Shown: positions 1 to 9,074, numbered from the stretch's first letter. The stretch: 64,000 nt of DNA from an uncultured Allobosea sp. (GCF_945957345.1 NZ_CAMFKW010000007.1:62001-126000), one strand, 5' to 3'. Notes: generated by a model from the sequence alone, not told the origin. Translations and numbers: made by a program.

Positions 1-88
1 CGCGCTCGAACTCCGCCAGCTCCACGATCTGCGGAACGGCCGTGACCGATTCGAGATTGAAGCCGGCGAAGGCGATGCGGAGCGTCAT
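1..88 (-). CDS. M81 family metallopeptidase (MlrC-like), N-terminal part only
   Basis: Only the first 29 codons are inside the window, and the gene continues past base 1. The start codon is the ATG whose complement lies at 86-88. The peptide begins MTLRIAFAGFNLES, which resembles the opening strand of the M81/MlrC family, where a short GF..E motif holds an early metal-binding position. It lies 7 bases downstream of the aminotransferase stop on the same strand, so the two are probably co-transcribed. The family assignment rests on this short stretch and is tentative. Confidence 0.5.
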   Translation of the reverse strand, partial: MTLRIAFAGFNLESVTAVPQIVELAEFER

Positions 89-95
89 GCCGGGC

Positions 96-1421
96 TCAGC
101 CCTTGACCGCCGCGTCGATCGCGCCGCCGATCCGCTCGACGATCTGGTCGATCTCTTCGGGGCTGATGATGTAGGGCGGCGCCAGCAGGACATGGTCGCC
201 CAGGCGTCCGTCGATCGTGCCGCCCATCGGGTAGCACAGCAGCCCGCGCGCCATCGCCTCCTTCTTGATCCGGGCATGAATCTTCAACGCCGGATCGAAG
301 GGCGTCTTGGTCTCCTTGTCGGCGACGATCTCGATGCCGCGGAACAGGCCGCGCCCGCGGATATCGCCAACATGGGCATGCTGGCCGAGGCGAGCGTCCA
401 GCCCGGCCTGGAGGCGTTCACCCATCAGGCGGACGTTTTCCATCATCTCCGGCTGCGAGATCAGCTCGACGACCTTGAGCGCCGCCGCCGCCGCCATCGG
501 ATGGCAGATATAGGTATGGCCGTGCTGGAAGAGCCCAGAGCCTTCCGCGAAGGAGCGATAGATCTTGTCGGAAAGCAGCACGGCGCCGATCGGCTGGTAG
601 CCGCCGCCGAGCCCCTTGGCGATGGTGAGGAGATCGGGCGAGATGCCCTCCTGTTCGCAGGCGAACAGCGTGCCGGTGCGGCCCATGCCGCACATCACCT
701 CGTCGAGGATCAGCAGGACGCCGTACTTGTCGCAGACGTGACGGATGCGGGCGAAGTAGTCCGCGACCGGGCCGACCGCGCCGAGCGTCGCGCCGACCAC
801 CGGCTCGGCGATGAAGGCGATGACCTCGTCCGCGCCGAGCTCCAGGATCTTGGCCTCGAGCTCGTCGGCGAGCCGGGCGGCATAGGCCTCAGGCGTCTCG
901 CCGTCTTTCTGGTCGCGATAGGCATAGCACGGCGAGACATGGTGGGTTTCGGGCAGTATCGGCTGGAACTGCGCCCGTCGCCAGGCATTGCCGCCGGCGG
1001 CGAGCGCGCCCAGCGTGTTGCCGTGGTAGCTCTGCCGGCGTGCGATGAAATGTCGGCGCTGCGGCTGGCCGATCTCGACGAAATATTGCCGCGCCATCTT
1101 CATCGCGGCCTCGACGGCCTCGGAGCCGCCGGAGACGAGATAAACGTAATCGAGCCCCTCCGGCGCCAGGTCGATCAGCTTGTCGGCCAGCTCCTCTGCG
1201 ACATCGGTGGTGAAGAAGGAGGTGTGCGCGTAGGCGATGCGGTCCATCTGCGCACGCATCGCCGCCATGACCTCGGGATGGCCGTGGCCGAGGCAGGAGA
1301 CGGCAGCGCCGCCCGAGCCGTCGATATAGCTGCGCCCGTCGGCGTCGGTGATGGTAACCCCGTGCCCCGCGACAGCTTGCGGCAGGCTGCCGCCGATCGA
1401 GCGATGGAGAATCCTGGTCAT
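96..1421 (-). CDS. class III (aspartate aminotransferase family) PLP-dependent aminotransferase
   Basis: A 441-residue fold-type I class III aminotransferase, cytoplasmic, moving an amino group between an omega- or alpha-amino donor and a keto acid. Visible landmarks are the phosphate-binding SGGSEAVE (about 97-104), the YHG that stacks on the cofactor (132-134), the ILDEV aspartate (D240) and the Schiff-base lysine in TIAKGLGGGY (K269). An upstream ATG would add 32 residues, but homology begins at MTRILHRSIGG, so the start at 1421 is preferred. It is divergent from an RpiR regulator and followed by an M81 peptidase gene, which suggests a small amino-compound catabolic operon. The substrate cannot be read from sequence. 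Confidence 0.87.
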   Translation of the reverse strand: MTRILHRSIGGSLPQAVAGHGVTITDADGRSYIDGSGGAAVSCLGHGHPEVMAAMRAQMDRIAYAHTSFFTTDVAEELADKLIDLAPEGLDYVYLVSGGSEAVEAAMKMARQYFVEIGQPQRRHFIARRQSYHGNTLGALAAGGNAWRRAQFQPILPETHHVSPCYAYRDQKDGETPEAYAARLADELEAKILELGADEVIAFIAEPVVGATLGAVGPVADYFARIRHVCDKYGVLLILDEVMCGMGRTGTLFACEQEGISPDLLTIAKGLGGGYQPIGAVLLSDKIYRSFAEGSGLFQHGHTYICHPMAAAAALKVVELISQPEMMENVRLMGERLQAGLDARLGQHAHVGDIRGRGLFRGIEIVADKETKTPFDPALKIHARIKKEAMARGLLCYPMGGTIDGRLGDHVLLAPPYIISPEEIDQIVERIGGAIDAAVKG

Positions 1422-1481
1422 CTCGGCATTCCCGGATTGGCGCGGGCAGACCGCCGCGGCGCGCAGCCTCATGACATGCTC

Positions 1482-1568
1482 TGCAACGAAATGCAACATT
1501 TGTTTTATGTGATACAAATATGAAACGATTGACTTCTAAACTGTTGCAGCAGAACACTGCGTTGCAAC
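1482..1568. promoter_or_regulatory. cluster of TGCAAC/GTTGCA motifs between the aminotransferase and the RpiR gene
   Basis: The divergent intergenic region has TGCAAC at 1482-1487 and 1492-1497, the reverse GTTGCA at 1543-1548 and TTGCAAC at 1562-1568. The last two form an inverted repeat (GTTGCA, 14 bases, TGCAAC). Repeated half-sites in a shared divergent promoter are what an RpiR operator region would look like. Binding is inferred, and no -10/-35 pair is assigned. Confidence 0.4.
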
Positions 1569-1659
1569 ACCCTCCCGGCTGAGGGAAAACGGAAAAACCG
1601 TTTGAAATCCGTCCGCCGCGCGGGAATGGTCGCGGCCGGACAAAGAGGGCTCGATTCAA

Positions 1660-2550
1660 ATGTTGCAGGCCGATCCCTTGCGCGAACGCATCGTCAGCCT
1701 CTTCGACGCCATGTCCCCGCAATTGCGGCAGGCGGCGCGCTACATCATCGAGCACCCGCAGGAGGTCGCGCTGGTCTCGATGCGGGAGCTCGCCCGCAAT
1801 GCCGGCGTGCAGCCCTCGACCATGACCCGGCTCGCCAAGTTCCTCGGCCTCGCCGGTTATGACGACATCCGCGCCCATCACGCCGAAGCGATCCGCTTCC
1901 GCGTGGACGGCTTCGCCGCCCGCGCCATGCAGACCGAGGAGAGCGAAGAGGACATGGCGGCGGCACAATTGTCGCGCCGCATGTTGCAGGGCCTCGCCGC
2001 GCAGATCGCGCGATTGACGGAACCCGCCTCGCTCGAACGCCTCACCGCCGCCGCGGACCGGCTGGCACAGGCCCGCCGCATCTTCGTGCTCGGCCTGCGC
2101 TCATGCCATTCGGTGGCCTGGCATTTCCATTACGTGATGACGCTGCTCGGCGAGAAGACCATCCATCTCGACGGCCCGGCCGACACGGTCGGCGACGGGC
2201 TGATCCGCGCCGGCGCGCAGGATGTCCTGCTCGCCATCTCGATCAACCCCTATGCGTTGCACAGCCTGGAGCTGGCGCAGCTCGCCCGCGAGAAGGGCCT
2301 CGGCATCATCGCGATTACCGATAGCGAGGTTTCGCCGCTGGTCGGCCTCGCCGATATCGCGATCCTCTGCTCGACCGAGAGCCAGAGCTTCTTCCACACA
2401 CTGGCGCCGGCGCTGGCCATCTCCGAGGTGCTCTGCGGCCTGCTCGCCAACAAGGATCGCACGGCGGCGCTCGCCGCGCTCCAGCGCGCCGACCGCCACC
2501 TGCTCTCGCTCAACACCTATGCGACGGCCATTCCTCGCAGAAGAATCTAG
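1660..2550 (+). CDS. MurR/RpiR family transcriptional regulator
   Basis: A 296-residue regulator with the two-domain RpiR layout. An N-terminal HTH_6 helix-turn-helix lies at about residues 1-77 (VSMRELARNAGVQPSTMTRL is the recognition region). A C-terminal SIS sugar-phosphate-type ligand domain lies at about 115-260 (FVLGLRSCHSVAWHF, then DVLLAISINPYA). It is transcribed away from the class III aminotransferase and probably controls it through the repeated TGCAAC motifs in the shared intergenic region. RpiR proteins beside aminotransferase genes often sense amino sugars or amino acids, but the effector here is unknown. Confidence 0.88.
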   Translation: MLQADPLRERIVSLFDAMSPQLRQAARYIIEHPQEVALVSMRELARNAGVQPSTMTRLAKFLGLAGYDDIRAHHAEAIRFRVDGFAARAMQTEESEEDMAAAQLSRRMLQGLAAQIARLTEPASLERLTAAADRLAQARRIFVLGLRSCHSVAWHFHYVMTLLGEKTIHLDGPADTVGDGLIRAGAQDVLLAISINPYALHSLELAQLAREKGLGIIAITDSEVSPLVGLADIAILCSTESQSFFHTLAPALAISEVLCGLLANKDRTAALAALQRADRHLLSLNTYATAIPRRRI

Positions 2551-2945
2551 CCCGCTGGGACGAGCTCGCCCCTAAGGCTTGCACCGATCTGGCGAGATGC
2601 CGGCGAACAGGTGATCTCGACGAAATCGCCGTCGACGGTGACGTTCTCGATGAGCGGTCCCTGGCTGGAATAATGGCGACCCTGCTTCAGCGCATCGACC
2701 AGCGCCTGCGGCTCGTTGGCCTCGGCCTTCACCATGACCCAGCCGCCGAAGGCATCGCGGTTGCGGTCGGTCTCGATGACCCAATGGGCATCGTCGCAGG
2801 CGAGCGCATCGATGCGCCGGCCGGTGTTGAGGATGTCTTCGAGATAGTAGGAGCCGCCGCCGCGTCCGTTCAGGGCCTGGCTGGTATGGTTGTAGACCTC
2901 GATCGCATGCGCGTCGGGGATCGAGGCGGCATCGCCATGTTGAAT
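2547..2945 (-). pseudogene. C-terminal remnant of a PHP-domain metal-dependent hydrolase
   Basis: An open frame of about 133 codons encodes the tail of a PHP-domain (CehA/McbA-like) phosphoesterase: PDAHAIEVYNHTSQ, then SYYLEDILNTGRRIDALACD with the metal-site DDAHW, then an RHYSSQGP strand. Upstream in the same frame a stop (complement of 2946-2948) comes just before the homology, so the N-terminal two thirds, including the first metal ligands, are missing and no start fits. The remnant ends 4 bases inside the RpiR stop region. The remaining gap to 3123 holds nothing recognisable. The gene is called dead because of the 5' truncation. Confidence 0.65.
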
Positions 2946-3123
2946 TTAGGCGTTTCTCGGTCTGATTCTTAGCAGGCTGCCGGGCACCTCAAATACGAAA
3001 TTCCCATATGATAGATAGCAATTTTCTATGTATTCGACAGTGCTCATCGGATGTGACGCGGGATGAAAATCAGGGGAATGCGGAGGGCGACGCAACGCTC
3101 GTCGCGCCTCCATCACCACCGAA

Positions 3124-4017
3124 CTAGGCGTGGTGTATCCCGAGGGCGAAGGCATCACGCGTGCGATGCACGACGTCGAGAAACGCCTTGATGATCCGGC
3201 TCGACTCGCGCTGCTTCAGCACGACGACATGGGCATAGGTGTAGACCTCGGCCCCCTCGATCCGGACCAGCTTCAGGTTCTCGTCCGGCACGAACTCCGC
3301 CTCGGAGACATAGCTGATGCCGAGGCCGTGGATCACTGCCTCGCGGATCGCTTCGCGGCTGCCGATCTCCATCACCAGGCGCGGCTTCGTCCCCGTCCCG
3401 GCGAGAGCCTCCTCGAAGGCGCGCCGCGTCGTCGAACCTTGCTCGCGCACGATCATCGGTTCGCCTTCCAGCTCCGCCAGCCGGATGCTGTCACACGCGC
3501 CGAAACGGTGGTCCCGCCGCACGAACACGGCCACGGGATGGCGTCTGTAGGGGATGGTCAGCAGCCGGTCGTCCTCGTCGATATAGGCGAGCACGGCGAC
3601 GTCGCAGCGATAGCTGGCGAGATCGTCGAGGACCTCGGCGGAGTTGCCGAGCTTCACGGCGAGCTCGATCTCCGGATACGCCTGGTTGAAGGCTGCCAGC
3701 ATCTCCGTGACGTGGAAGGGGCCGACCGCGCTGATCGAGAGGCGTCCGGTGCGCAGCTCGCGGGTCTCCGACAGGAAGGCGAGCACCTCGGCCTCCTCGG
3801 CGAAGAGGCGGGTGGTGATGGCGAGAAGCTGGCGGCCGGTATTGCTGAGCTCCCGGCGCCGGCCGCGCTTGACGAAGAGCTCGACCCCAAACTCCTCCTC
3901 CAGCGCGCCGACCTGGGCCGTCAAGGTCGGCTGGCTGATGTGGAAGGCGTCCGCGGCGGCGTTGAAGCCGCCCGAACTGGCCACGAGGTGGAACGATCTG
4001 AGCTGGGTGTAACGCAT
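3124..4017 (-). CDS. LysR family regulator of the phosphonate locus
   Basis: A 297-residue LysR-type regulator. The winged HTH covers about residues 1-60 (LRSFHLVASSGGFNAAADAF, then ISQPTLTAQVGALE), followed by a periplasmic-binding-protein-like effector domain (about 90-295) with a conserved IGSREAIREAV stretch. It is divergent, with a 107-base gap, from the iron-type alcohol dehydrogenase that opens the phosphonate operon. This is the arrangement expected of a LysR activator of aminoethylphosphonate genes. The effector is inferred, possibly 2-aminoethylphosphonate or a breakdown product. Confidence 0.88.
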   Translation of the reverse strand: MRYTQLRSFHLVASSGGFNAAADAFHISQPTLTAQVGALEEEFGVELFVKRGRRRELSNTGRQLLAITTRLFAEEAEVLAFLSETRELRTGRLSISAVGPFHVTEMLAAFNQAYPEIELAVKLGNSAEVLDDLASYRCDVAVLAYIDEDDRLLTIPYRRHPVAVFVRRDHRFGACDSIRLAELEGEPMIVREQGSTTRRAFEEALAGTGTKPRLVMEIGSREAIREAVIHGLGISYVSEAEFVPDENLKLVRIEGAEVYTYAHVVVLKQRESSRIIKAFLDVVHRTRDAFALGIHHA

Positions 4018-4123
4018 AGCAAAAATCTATCCAATCGGATCAAAAAATCAATTTGTTATAAGAACGAGCTTCTGTGAGCATCCTCGCAACAGGCCGGAAA
4101 GGCGCATTGCGAGGATCGACCGC

Positions 4124-5212
4124 ATGAACTGGGCTTATTGGAATCCCGTAAGAATCCGCTTCGGATCCGACCTGCTCGACGAGGTCGCGAAGCTGATCGG
4201 CAAGCGCCGCTGGGCGCTCGTCACCTACGACCAGCCGATCTTCCGCGGGCTCTCGGCTCGATTGACCGCGGTAGCCGGCGCGCCGGTGGTGTCGATCACC
4301 AATATCGAGACGAATCCGGACTGCGCCGATCTCGCCTTGTCCTGCCGCCGGTTCGGCGCGGCGGAGCCGGCCGAGGTCATCGTCGCGCTCGGCGGCGGCT
4401 CGATGATCGATGCCGCGAAGGTGCTGGCCGCCTGCGACGGCGATTTCGAGACGGTGCGCCGCCATCTCGTCGAGAAGACGCCGCTCGACGAAAGCACGAT
4501 CATCCCGATCATCGCCGTGCCGACGACGGCCGGCACCGGCAGCGAGGTCACCTCCTGGGCGACGGTCTGGGACGCCGCCAATGGCAGCAAATACTCGCTC
4601 GCCCATCCCCGGCTCTACCCGGAAACCGCAGTGCTCGATCCCGCGCTGACGGTCGGCGCGCCGCGCGGGCTGACGCTCGCGACTGGGCTCGACGCCCTGT
4701 CCCATGCGCTCGAAAGCATCTGGAACGTCAACGGCAATCCGGTCTCGGCCAATTACGCCGTCGAGGCTGCCAGGGAGATCATCGACACCTTGCCGCGCCT
4801 GCTGGAGCGCCTCGACGATGGCGAACTTCGGGCCCGGCAGATGCGCGCCAGCCTGCTCGCCGGCATGGCCTTCTCGAACACCAAGACCGCGCTCGCGCAC
4901 AATATCTCCTACGACATCACGCTGAAGAGCGGCACGATCCACGGCATCGCCTGCTCCTTCTCGCTGCCGATCGTGATGCGCTGGGCGATGGGCGCCCAGC
5001 CGCAATGCGACGCTGCGCTGCGCCGTATCTTCGGCCCGGACCTTGAAGCCGGAGCCGAGCGGCTCGGTGCCTTCCTGCGCAATCTCGGCGTCTCGACCGA
5101 CCCCACCGCCTACGGCGTCTCAGCCGTCGAGTGGAACCGCCTCGTCGGCAGGGCGCTGGAAGGCGAGCGCGGCCGCAACTTCATCGGAAGGCAGGCGGCC
5201 ATGGCCGCCTGA
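4124..5212 (+). CDS. iron-containing alcohol dehydrogenase, probably acting on a phosphonate alcohol/aldehyde
   Basis: A 362-residue group III metal-dependent alcohol dehydrogenase. The N-terminal dinucleotide domain has GGGSMIDAAK (90-99) and TTAGTGSEVT (134-143). The C-terminal domain carries the four expected metal ligands D190, H194, H259 and H273 in the usual spacing. It is the first gene of the phosphonate operon, 78 bases before phnD. Members of this family occur in phosphonate clusters interconverting phosphonoacetaldehyde and 2-hydroxyethylphosphonate, so that is the likely reaction, but substrate choice is inference from context. All catalytic features look intact. Confidence 0.8.
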   Translation: MNWAYWNPVRIRFGSDLLDEVAKLIGKRRWALVTYDQPIFRGLSARLTAVAGAPVVSITNIETNPDCADLALSCRRFGAAEPAEVIVALGGGSMIDAAKVLAACDGDFETVRRHLVEKTPLDESTIIPIIAVPTTAGTGSEVTSWATVWDAANGSKYSLAHPRLYPETAVLDPALTVGAPRGLTLATGLDALSHALESIWNVNGNPVSANYAVEAAREIIDTLPRLLERLDDGELRARQMRASLLAGMAFSNTKTALAHNISYDITLKSGTIHGIACSFSLPIVMRWAMGAQPQCDAALRRIFGPDLEAGAERLGAFLRNLGVSTDPTAYGVSAVEWNRLVGRALEGERGRNFIGRQAAMAA

Positions 5213-5290
5213 GAGCAAGCAACGGGCAACGACGCCCGCAACGGTTCACCGGCAGATCAAGAGATCGCCGGATCATCTCGGGAGGATGAC

Positions 5291-6166
5291 ATGACCATTT
5301 CGCGTCGGACGATTCTGAAGAGCTCACTGGCCGCGGGTGCGGTGCTGGCGACGCCGGGCCTCGTGAAGGCCCAACCGAAACAGGTCCGCGTCGGGCTGAT
5401 CCCGTCCGAGGATTCGCGGGCGATGCTGGAATCGAGCCAGCAGCTTCTCGATGCGCTGGAGAAGAACCTTGGCATCAAGGTCCAGGGCTTCGTCGCCTCG
5501 GACTATAACGGTGTGATCGAGGCGATGCGCTCGAACCATGTCGACGTCGCCTATCTCGGCCCGTTCTCCTATGTGCTCGGCACGACGGTCGCCGCCATCG
5601 AGGCCTTCGCGACGGCGGAGACGGCGAAATCCGGCCGGACCTTCTACCACAGCCAGATCATCGCCCGGAAAGACAGCGGCATCAAAGAGGTCAAGGATCT
5701 CAAGGGCCGCACCTTCGCCTTCGTCGATCCGTCCTCGACCTCCGGCCATCTCTTCCCGAAGGCCGGCCTGATGAAGCTCGGCTTCGATCCCGAGAAGGAT
5801 TTCAGCCGCGTCCTCTTCACCGGCTCGCATGACGCCAATGCGCTCGCCGTCGCCAACAAGCGCGTCGATGCCGCGACGATCGCCGACCGCATCTTCGATG
5901 CGGCCGTGCAGAAGAAGCTGGTCGACCCCACAGAGATCCAGGTCGTCTGGCGCTCCGACCCGATCCCGGAATCGCCGACCTGCTGGCGCAAGAACCTGCC
6001 CGACGATCTGAAGAAGCAGATCAAGACGGCCTTCCTGAACATCCGGGACATCACCTGGGCGGATCAGGGCAAGCTCAACCGCTTCGTCGAGACCAATGAC
6101 CAGGCCTACGACGTCATCCGCGAGACGGCGAAGGCGCTGAATCTCGACCTGACCAAGATGAAGTAG
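5291..6166 (+). CDS. phnD: phosphonate ABC transporter substrate-binding protein PhnD
   Basis: A 291-residue periplasmic binding protein. The N-terminus (SRRTILKSSLAAGAVLATPG) looks like a twin-arginine-type signal peptide with cleavage near residue 28. The mature part follows PhnD: VRVGLIPSEDSRAM, the DVAYLGPFSYVLG ligand-site segment, and the DPSSTSGHLFPKAGL loop where PhnD proteins bind the phosphonate group. A strong Shine-Dalgarno (ggaggatgac) precedes the ATG. It is followed by phnC and phnE. It captures phosphonates, probably 2-aminoethylphosphonate, in the periplasm. Confidence 0.92.
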   Translation: MTISRRTILKSSLAAGAVLATPGLVKAQPKQVRVGLIPSEDSRAMLESSQQLLDALEKNLGIKVQGFVASDYNGVIEAMRSNHVDVAYLGPFSYVLGTTVAAIEAFATAETAKSGRTFYHSQIIARKDSGIKEVKDLKGRTFAFVDPSSTSGHLFPKAGLMKLGFDPEKDFSRVLFTGSHDANALAVANKRVDAATIADRIFDAAVQKKLVDPTEIQVVWRSDPIPESPTCWRKNLPDDLKKQIKTAFLNIRDITWADQGKLNRFVETNDQAYDVIRETAKALNLDLTKMK

Positions 6167-6180
6167 GCGGGGGAAGCGGC

Positions 6181-6990
6181 ATGATCACGATCGAAGGCCT
6201 GAAGAAGTCCTATGCCGGCCGCCCGGTCCTGCAGGGCATCGACCTCAGCGTCAAGGCCGGCGAGTTCCTCGTCGTGCTCGGGCCCAGCGGCGCCGGCAAG
6301 TCGACGCTGTTGCGCTGCATCAACGGGCTGGCCCAGCCCGATGCCGGGCGCACCGTCATCGACGGCAAGGTGCTCGATCTGAAGCGGGGCGCCACCTGCA
6401 AACGGCCGGTCGCGATGATCTTCCAGCACCACAATCTGGTGAAGCGCCTCTCCGTGCTGAAGAATGTGTTGGTCGGCCGGATGGCCGGCCTGTCCTCCTT
6501 CCTGAGCATGCTCCAGCTCTTCCCGCGGGAGGATGTCGCCATCGCCCTGGATTGCCTGGCGCGGGTCGAGCTGGCCCATAAGGCGAACGCGCGCGGCGAC
6601 CAGCTCTCCGGCGGCGAGCAGCAGCGCGTCGGCATCGCCCGCGCTCTGGCGCAGCAGCCGGCGGTGATCCTCTGCGACGAGCCGGTGGCCAGCCTCGACC
6701 CCAAGACCTCGCGGATCGTGCTGGGTTACCTTAAGGCGATCTGCAAGGCCGAAGGGATCGCCGTGATCTGCAACCTCCATCAGGTCGACTACGCCGTCGA
6801 GTTCGGCGAGCGCATCGTCGGCCTGAGCGGCGGCCGGGTGATCTTCGACGACACGCCCGATCATCTGACCTCGGAGATCGTTCACCAGATCTATCCCGGC
6901 CTCGAGGACCCCGGCATCAGCCGCGTGCTCAAGCCCCGCCCGGCGAGCCAGCCCGTGCTGGCGCCGATGATCGCCCCTGCAATCGCCTGA
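6181..6990 (+). CDS. phnC: phosphonate ABC transporter ATP-binding protein PhnC
   Basis: A 269-residue ABC ATPase of the phosphonate importer. Walker A is GPSGAGKST (34-42), the Q-loop is in MIFQHHNLV, the signature is [15 protein letters not shown], Walker B is [12 protein letters not shown] and the switch histidine is in CNLHQVDYA. It starts 14 bases after phnD and ends 13 bases before phnE. The length is normal for PhnC. It powers uptake together with PhnD and PhnE at the inner membrane. Confidence 0.94.
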   Translation: MITIEGLKKSYAGRPVLQGIDLSVKAGEFLVVLGPSGAGKSTLLRCINGLAQPDAGRTVIDGKVLDLKRGATCKRPVAMIFQHHNLVKRLSVLKNVLVGRMAGLSSFLSMLQLFPREDVAIALDCLARVELAHKANARGDQLSGGEQQRVGIARALAQQPAVILCDEPVASLDPKTSRIVLGYLKAICKAEGIAVICNLHQVDYAVEFGERIVGLSGGRVIFDDTPDHLTSEIVHQIYPGLEDPGISRVLKPRPASQPVLAPMIAPAIA

Positions 6991-7003
6991 CGGGAGGCTC
7001 CCT

Positions 7004-7807
7004 ATGTCCTTCGGAACGCTGCAACTCGTCATTCGCCCGCCGCAGAACCGCTTCGGCTGGTGGGGCGTCGGTGCGATCGCGCTCGCCATCCTCGTCTTCC
7101 TGTGGTGGGCCGCGGTCGGCTCCCAGATCAACGCCGGCAATCTCTGGAACGGCATCCCCTATATGTGGGATTTCCTCGTCCGGATGGTGCCGCCCAACCC
7201 GGAATTCCTCGAACGGCTGTGGAAGCCGGCGCTGGAGAGCCTCCAGGTCGCGGTCTGGGGCACGCTCTTCGGCGTCGTCATCTCCTTGCCGATCTGCTTC
7301 TTCGCGGCACGGAACCTGAGCCCGAGCCCGGCGGTCTTCCATGCGACGCGGCAATTGCTCAACTGCATGCGCGGCATCAACGAGATCATCCTGGCGTTGA
7401 TCTTCGTCGCCGCCATCGGCCTTGGCCCCTTCGCCGGCGTGCTCGCGCTCGCCATCCATGGCGCCGGCATGCTCGGCAAGTTCTTCGCCGAGGCGATGGA
7501 GGATATCGACGAGGGGCCGCTGGAGGCTTTCCGCTCGGCCGGCGTGGGTCCGTTCAAGACCTTCTTCTTCGGCGTGCTGCCCCAGGTCCTGCCGACCTGG
7601 CTCGGGACGATCTTCTACCGGCTGGAGACCAATGTCCGGCAGTCGACGGTGCTCGGCATGGTCGGCGCCGGCGGTATCGGCTTCGAGCTCGTCTCTTCGA
7701 TGAAGCTGTTCAAGTACCAGGACACCGCCACCTGCATTCTCGTCATCCTGGCGATGGTGCTGGTGGCCGATCTTGTTTCGTCCCGCGTCAGGGCGCTGAT
7801 CCGCTGA
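7004..7807 (+). CDS. phnE: phosphonate ABC transporter permease PhnE
   Basis: A 267-residue inner-membrane permease with about six hydrophobic segments, beginning with [20 protein letters not shown] (about 25-44). The EAA loop that contacts PhnC is visible as [20 protein letters not shown]. The start ATG follows a clear ribosome site (cgggaggct). It is the third transporter gene and is followed 25 bases later by the phnA-phnY chimera. The length and motif order are those of a complete PhnE. Confidence 0.92.
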   Translation: MSFGTLQLVIRPPQNRFGWWGVGAIALAILVFLWWAAVGSQINAGNLWNGIPYMWDFLVRMVPPNPEFLERLWKPALESLQVAVWGTLFGVVISLPICFFAARNLSPSPAVFHATRQLLNCMRGINEIILALIFVAAIGLGPFAGVLALAIHGAGMLGKFFAEAMEDIDEGPLEAFRSAGVGPFKTFFFGVLPQVLPTWLGTIFYRLETNVRQSTVLGMVGAGGIGFELVSSMKLFKYQDTATCILVILAMVLVADLVSSRVRALIR

Positions 7808-7832
7808 TCGGGGCCGACGCAAGGAGTTGGTG

Positions 7833-9074
7833 ATGAACGTGCATTCTTCGGTTGGCTCTGACGTCGTTGCGAACGGCCGCGCCTATTCCCGCCCGGTTCG
7901 CCCGACGGTGGTGATCTGCATGGACGGCTCGGAGCCGGCCTATATCGAGGCGGCGAGCGCCAAGGGCCTGACGCCCAACCTCGACCGGATCATGAAGACC
8001 GGCGCCAGCACCCATGCCTATTCGGTGATCCCGAGCTTCACCAACCCGAACAATCTCTCGATCATCACCGGCCGCCCGCCGGCCTGGCACGGCATCGCCG
8101 GCAACTTCTTCTACGACCGCGAGGCCAGGGAAGAGGTGATGATGAACGATGCCCGCTTCCTGCGGGCGCCGACCATCCTGGCCGAGTTCCAGAAGGCCGG
8201 CTTCAAGGTCGCGATGGTCACCGCCAAGGACAAGCTGCGCACCCTGCTCGGCAAGGGGCTCGACTTCGCCTCCGGCTCGGCAATCGCCTTCTCCTCGGAG
8301 AAGGCCGACAAGGCCAATAGGCCTGAGAACGGCATCGAGAACGTGCTCGATTTCGTCGGCATGCCCGTGCCGTCGGTCTATTCGGCCGATCTCTCGGAGT
8401 TCGTCTTCGCCGCCGGCGTCAAGCTGCTCGAGACCTTCAAGCCGGACCTGATGTATCTCTCGACCACCGACTATGTGCAGCACAAGGCCGGCCCCGGCTC
8501 GGAGATGGCGGACTCGTTCTACGCCATGTTCGACGCTTATGTCGGCAAGCTCGACGCGCTCGGTTGCACGCTGGTCATCACCGCCGATCACGGCATGAAC
8601 GACAAGCATCTCGCCAATGGCGAGCCGGATGTCGTCTATCTCCAGAGCCTGATGGACGAGTGGTACGGCCGGGGCACGATGCGCGTGATCCTGCCGATCA
8701 CCGACCCCTATGTCGTGCATCACGGCGCGCTCGGCTCCTTCGCCACGGTCTACCTGCCTGATGGCGCCAGCCTGGAAGAGGTCGCGGCCCGCATCTCCGG
8801 CCTTGACGGCATCGCCGAGGTGATCGCGATCTCGAACTCCACCGCCTATGGTCTCTCTTCCGGCATCTGCACCAACCGCTACGATTACATCCAGCGGCTC
8901 ATTGCGGAGCTGAAGGTCGGCACGGTCAATCTCTGGGAGGTCCCGGGCTACCGGATCGAGATGTCCCCCTTCGGCGGCATCAAGGATTCCGGCCTCGGCT
9001 ACAAGGAGGGTGTTGTCGAGGCCATGAAGTCCTTCACCAACGTCAAGACGTGGTCGATGCCCTGGACCGCGTGA
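7833..9074 (+). CDS. phosphonoacetate hydrolase / phosphonoacetaldehyde dehydrogenase chimera (phnA'-'phnY)
   Basis: Residues 1-330 are phosphonoacetate hydrolase PhnA, an alkaline-phosphatase-superfamily enzyme that cleaves phosphonoacetate to acetate and phosphate. Six zinc-ligand equivalents are present: D31, T70, D213, H217, D252 and H253. At about base 8823 the frame switches to the C-terminus of the aldehyde dehydrogenase PhnY ([15 protein letters not shown], then [18 protein letters not shown], ending TWSMPW). The last part of PhnA, which holds the seventh zinc ligand (H377 in the S. meliloti enzyme), is gone. So is all of PhnY that carries its catalytic Cys and Glu. The reading frame is intact with a good aaggag ribosome site. 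I expect neither activity. This looks like an in-frame deletion between two neighbouring genes. Confidence 0.85.
   Translation: MNVHSSVGSDVVANGRAYSRPVRPTVVICMDGSEPAYIEAASAKGLTPNLDRIMKTGASTHAYSVIPSFTNPNNLSIITGRPPAWHGIAGNFFYDREAREEVMMNDARFLRAPTILAEFQKAGFKVAMVTAKDKLRTLLGKGLDFASGSAIAFSSEKADKANRPENGIENVLDFVGMPVPSVYSADLSEFVFAAGVKLLETFKPDLMYLSTTDYVQHKAGPGSEMADSFYAMFDAYVGKLDALGCTLVITADHGMNDKHLANGEPDVVYLQSLMDEWYGRGTMRVILPITDPYVVHHGALGSFATVYLPDGASLEEVAARISGLDGIAEVIAISNSTAYGLSSGICTNRYDYIQRLIAELKVGTVNLWEVPGYRIEMSPFGGIKDSGLGYKEGVVEAMKSFTNVKTWSMPWTA

Noticed and set aside
96..1421. Aminotransferase considered as PhnW or the PbfA-type aminophosphonate lyase
   Set aside because: PhnW is a class V enzyme with different motifs. 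PbfA shares the class III fold, but this gene is tied to RpiR and M81 rather than the phosphonate operon and has no feature that separates it from ordinary class III aminotransferases.
4016..4030. ATAG-N7-CTAT as a LysR box in the phosphonate divergent promoter
   Set aside because: It overlaps the regulator start codon and the arms are only four bases, so chance occurrence is likely.
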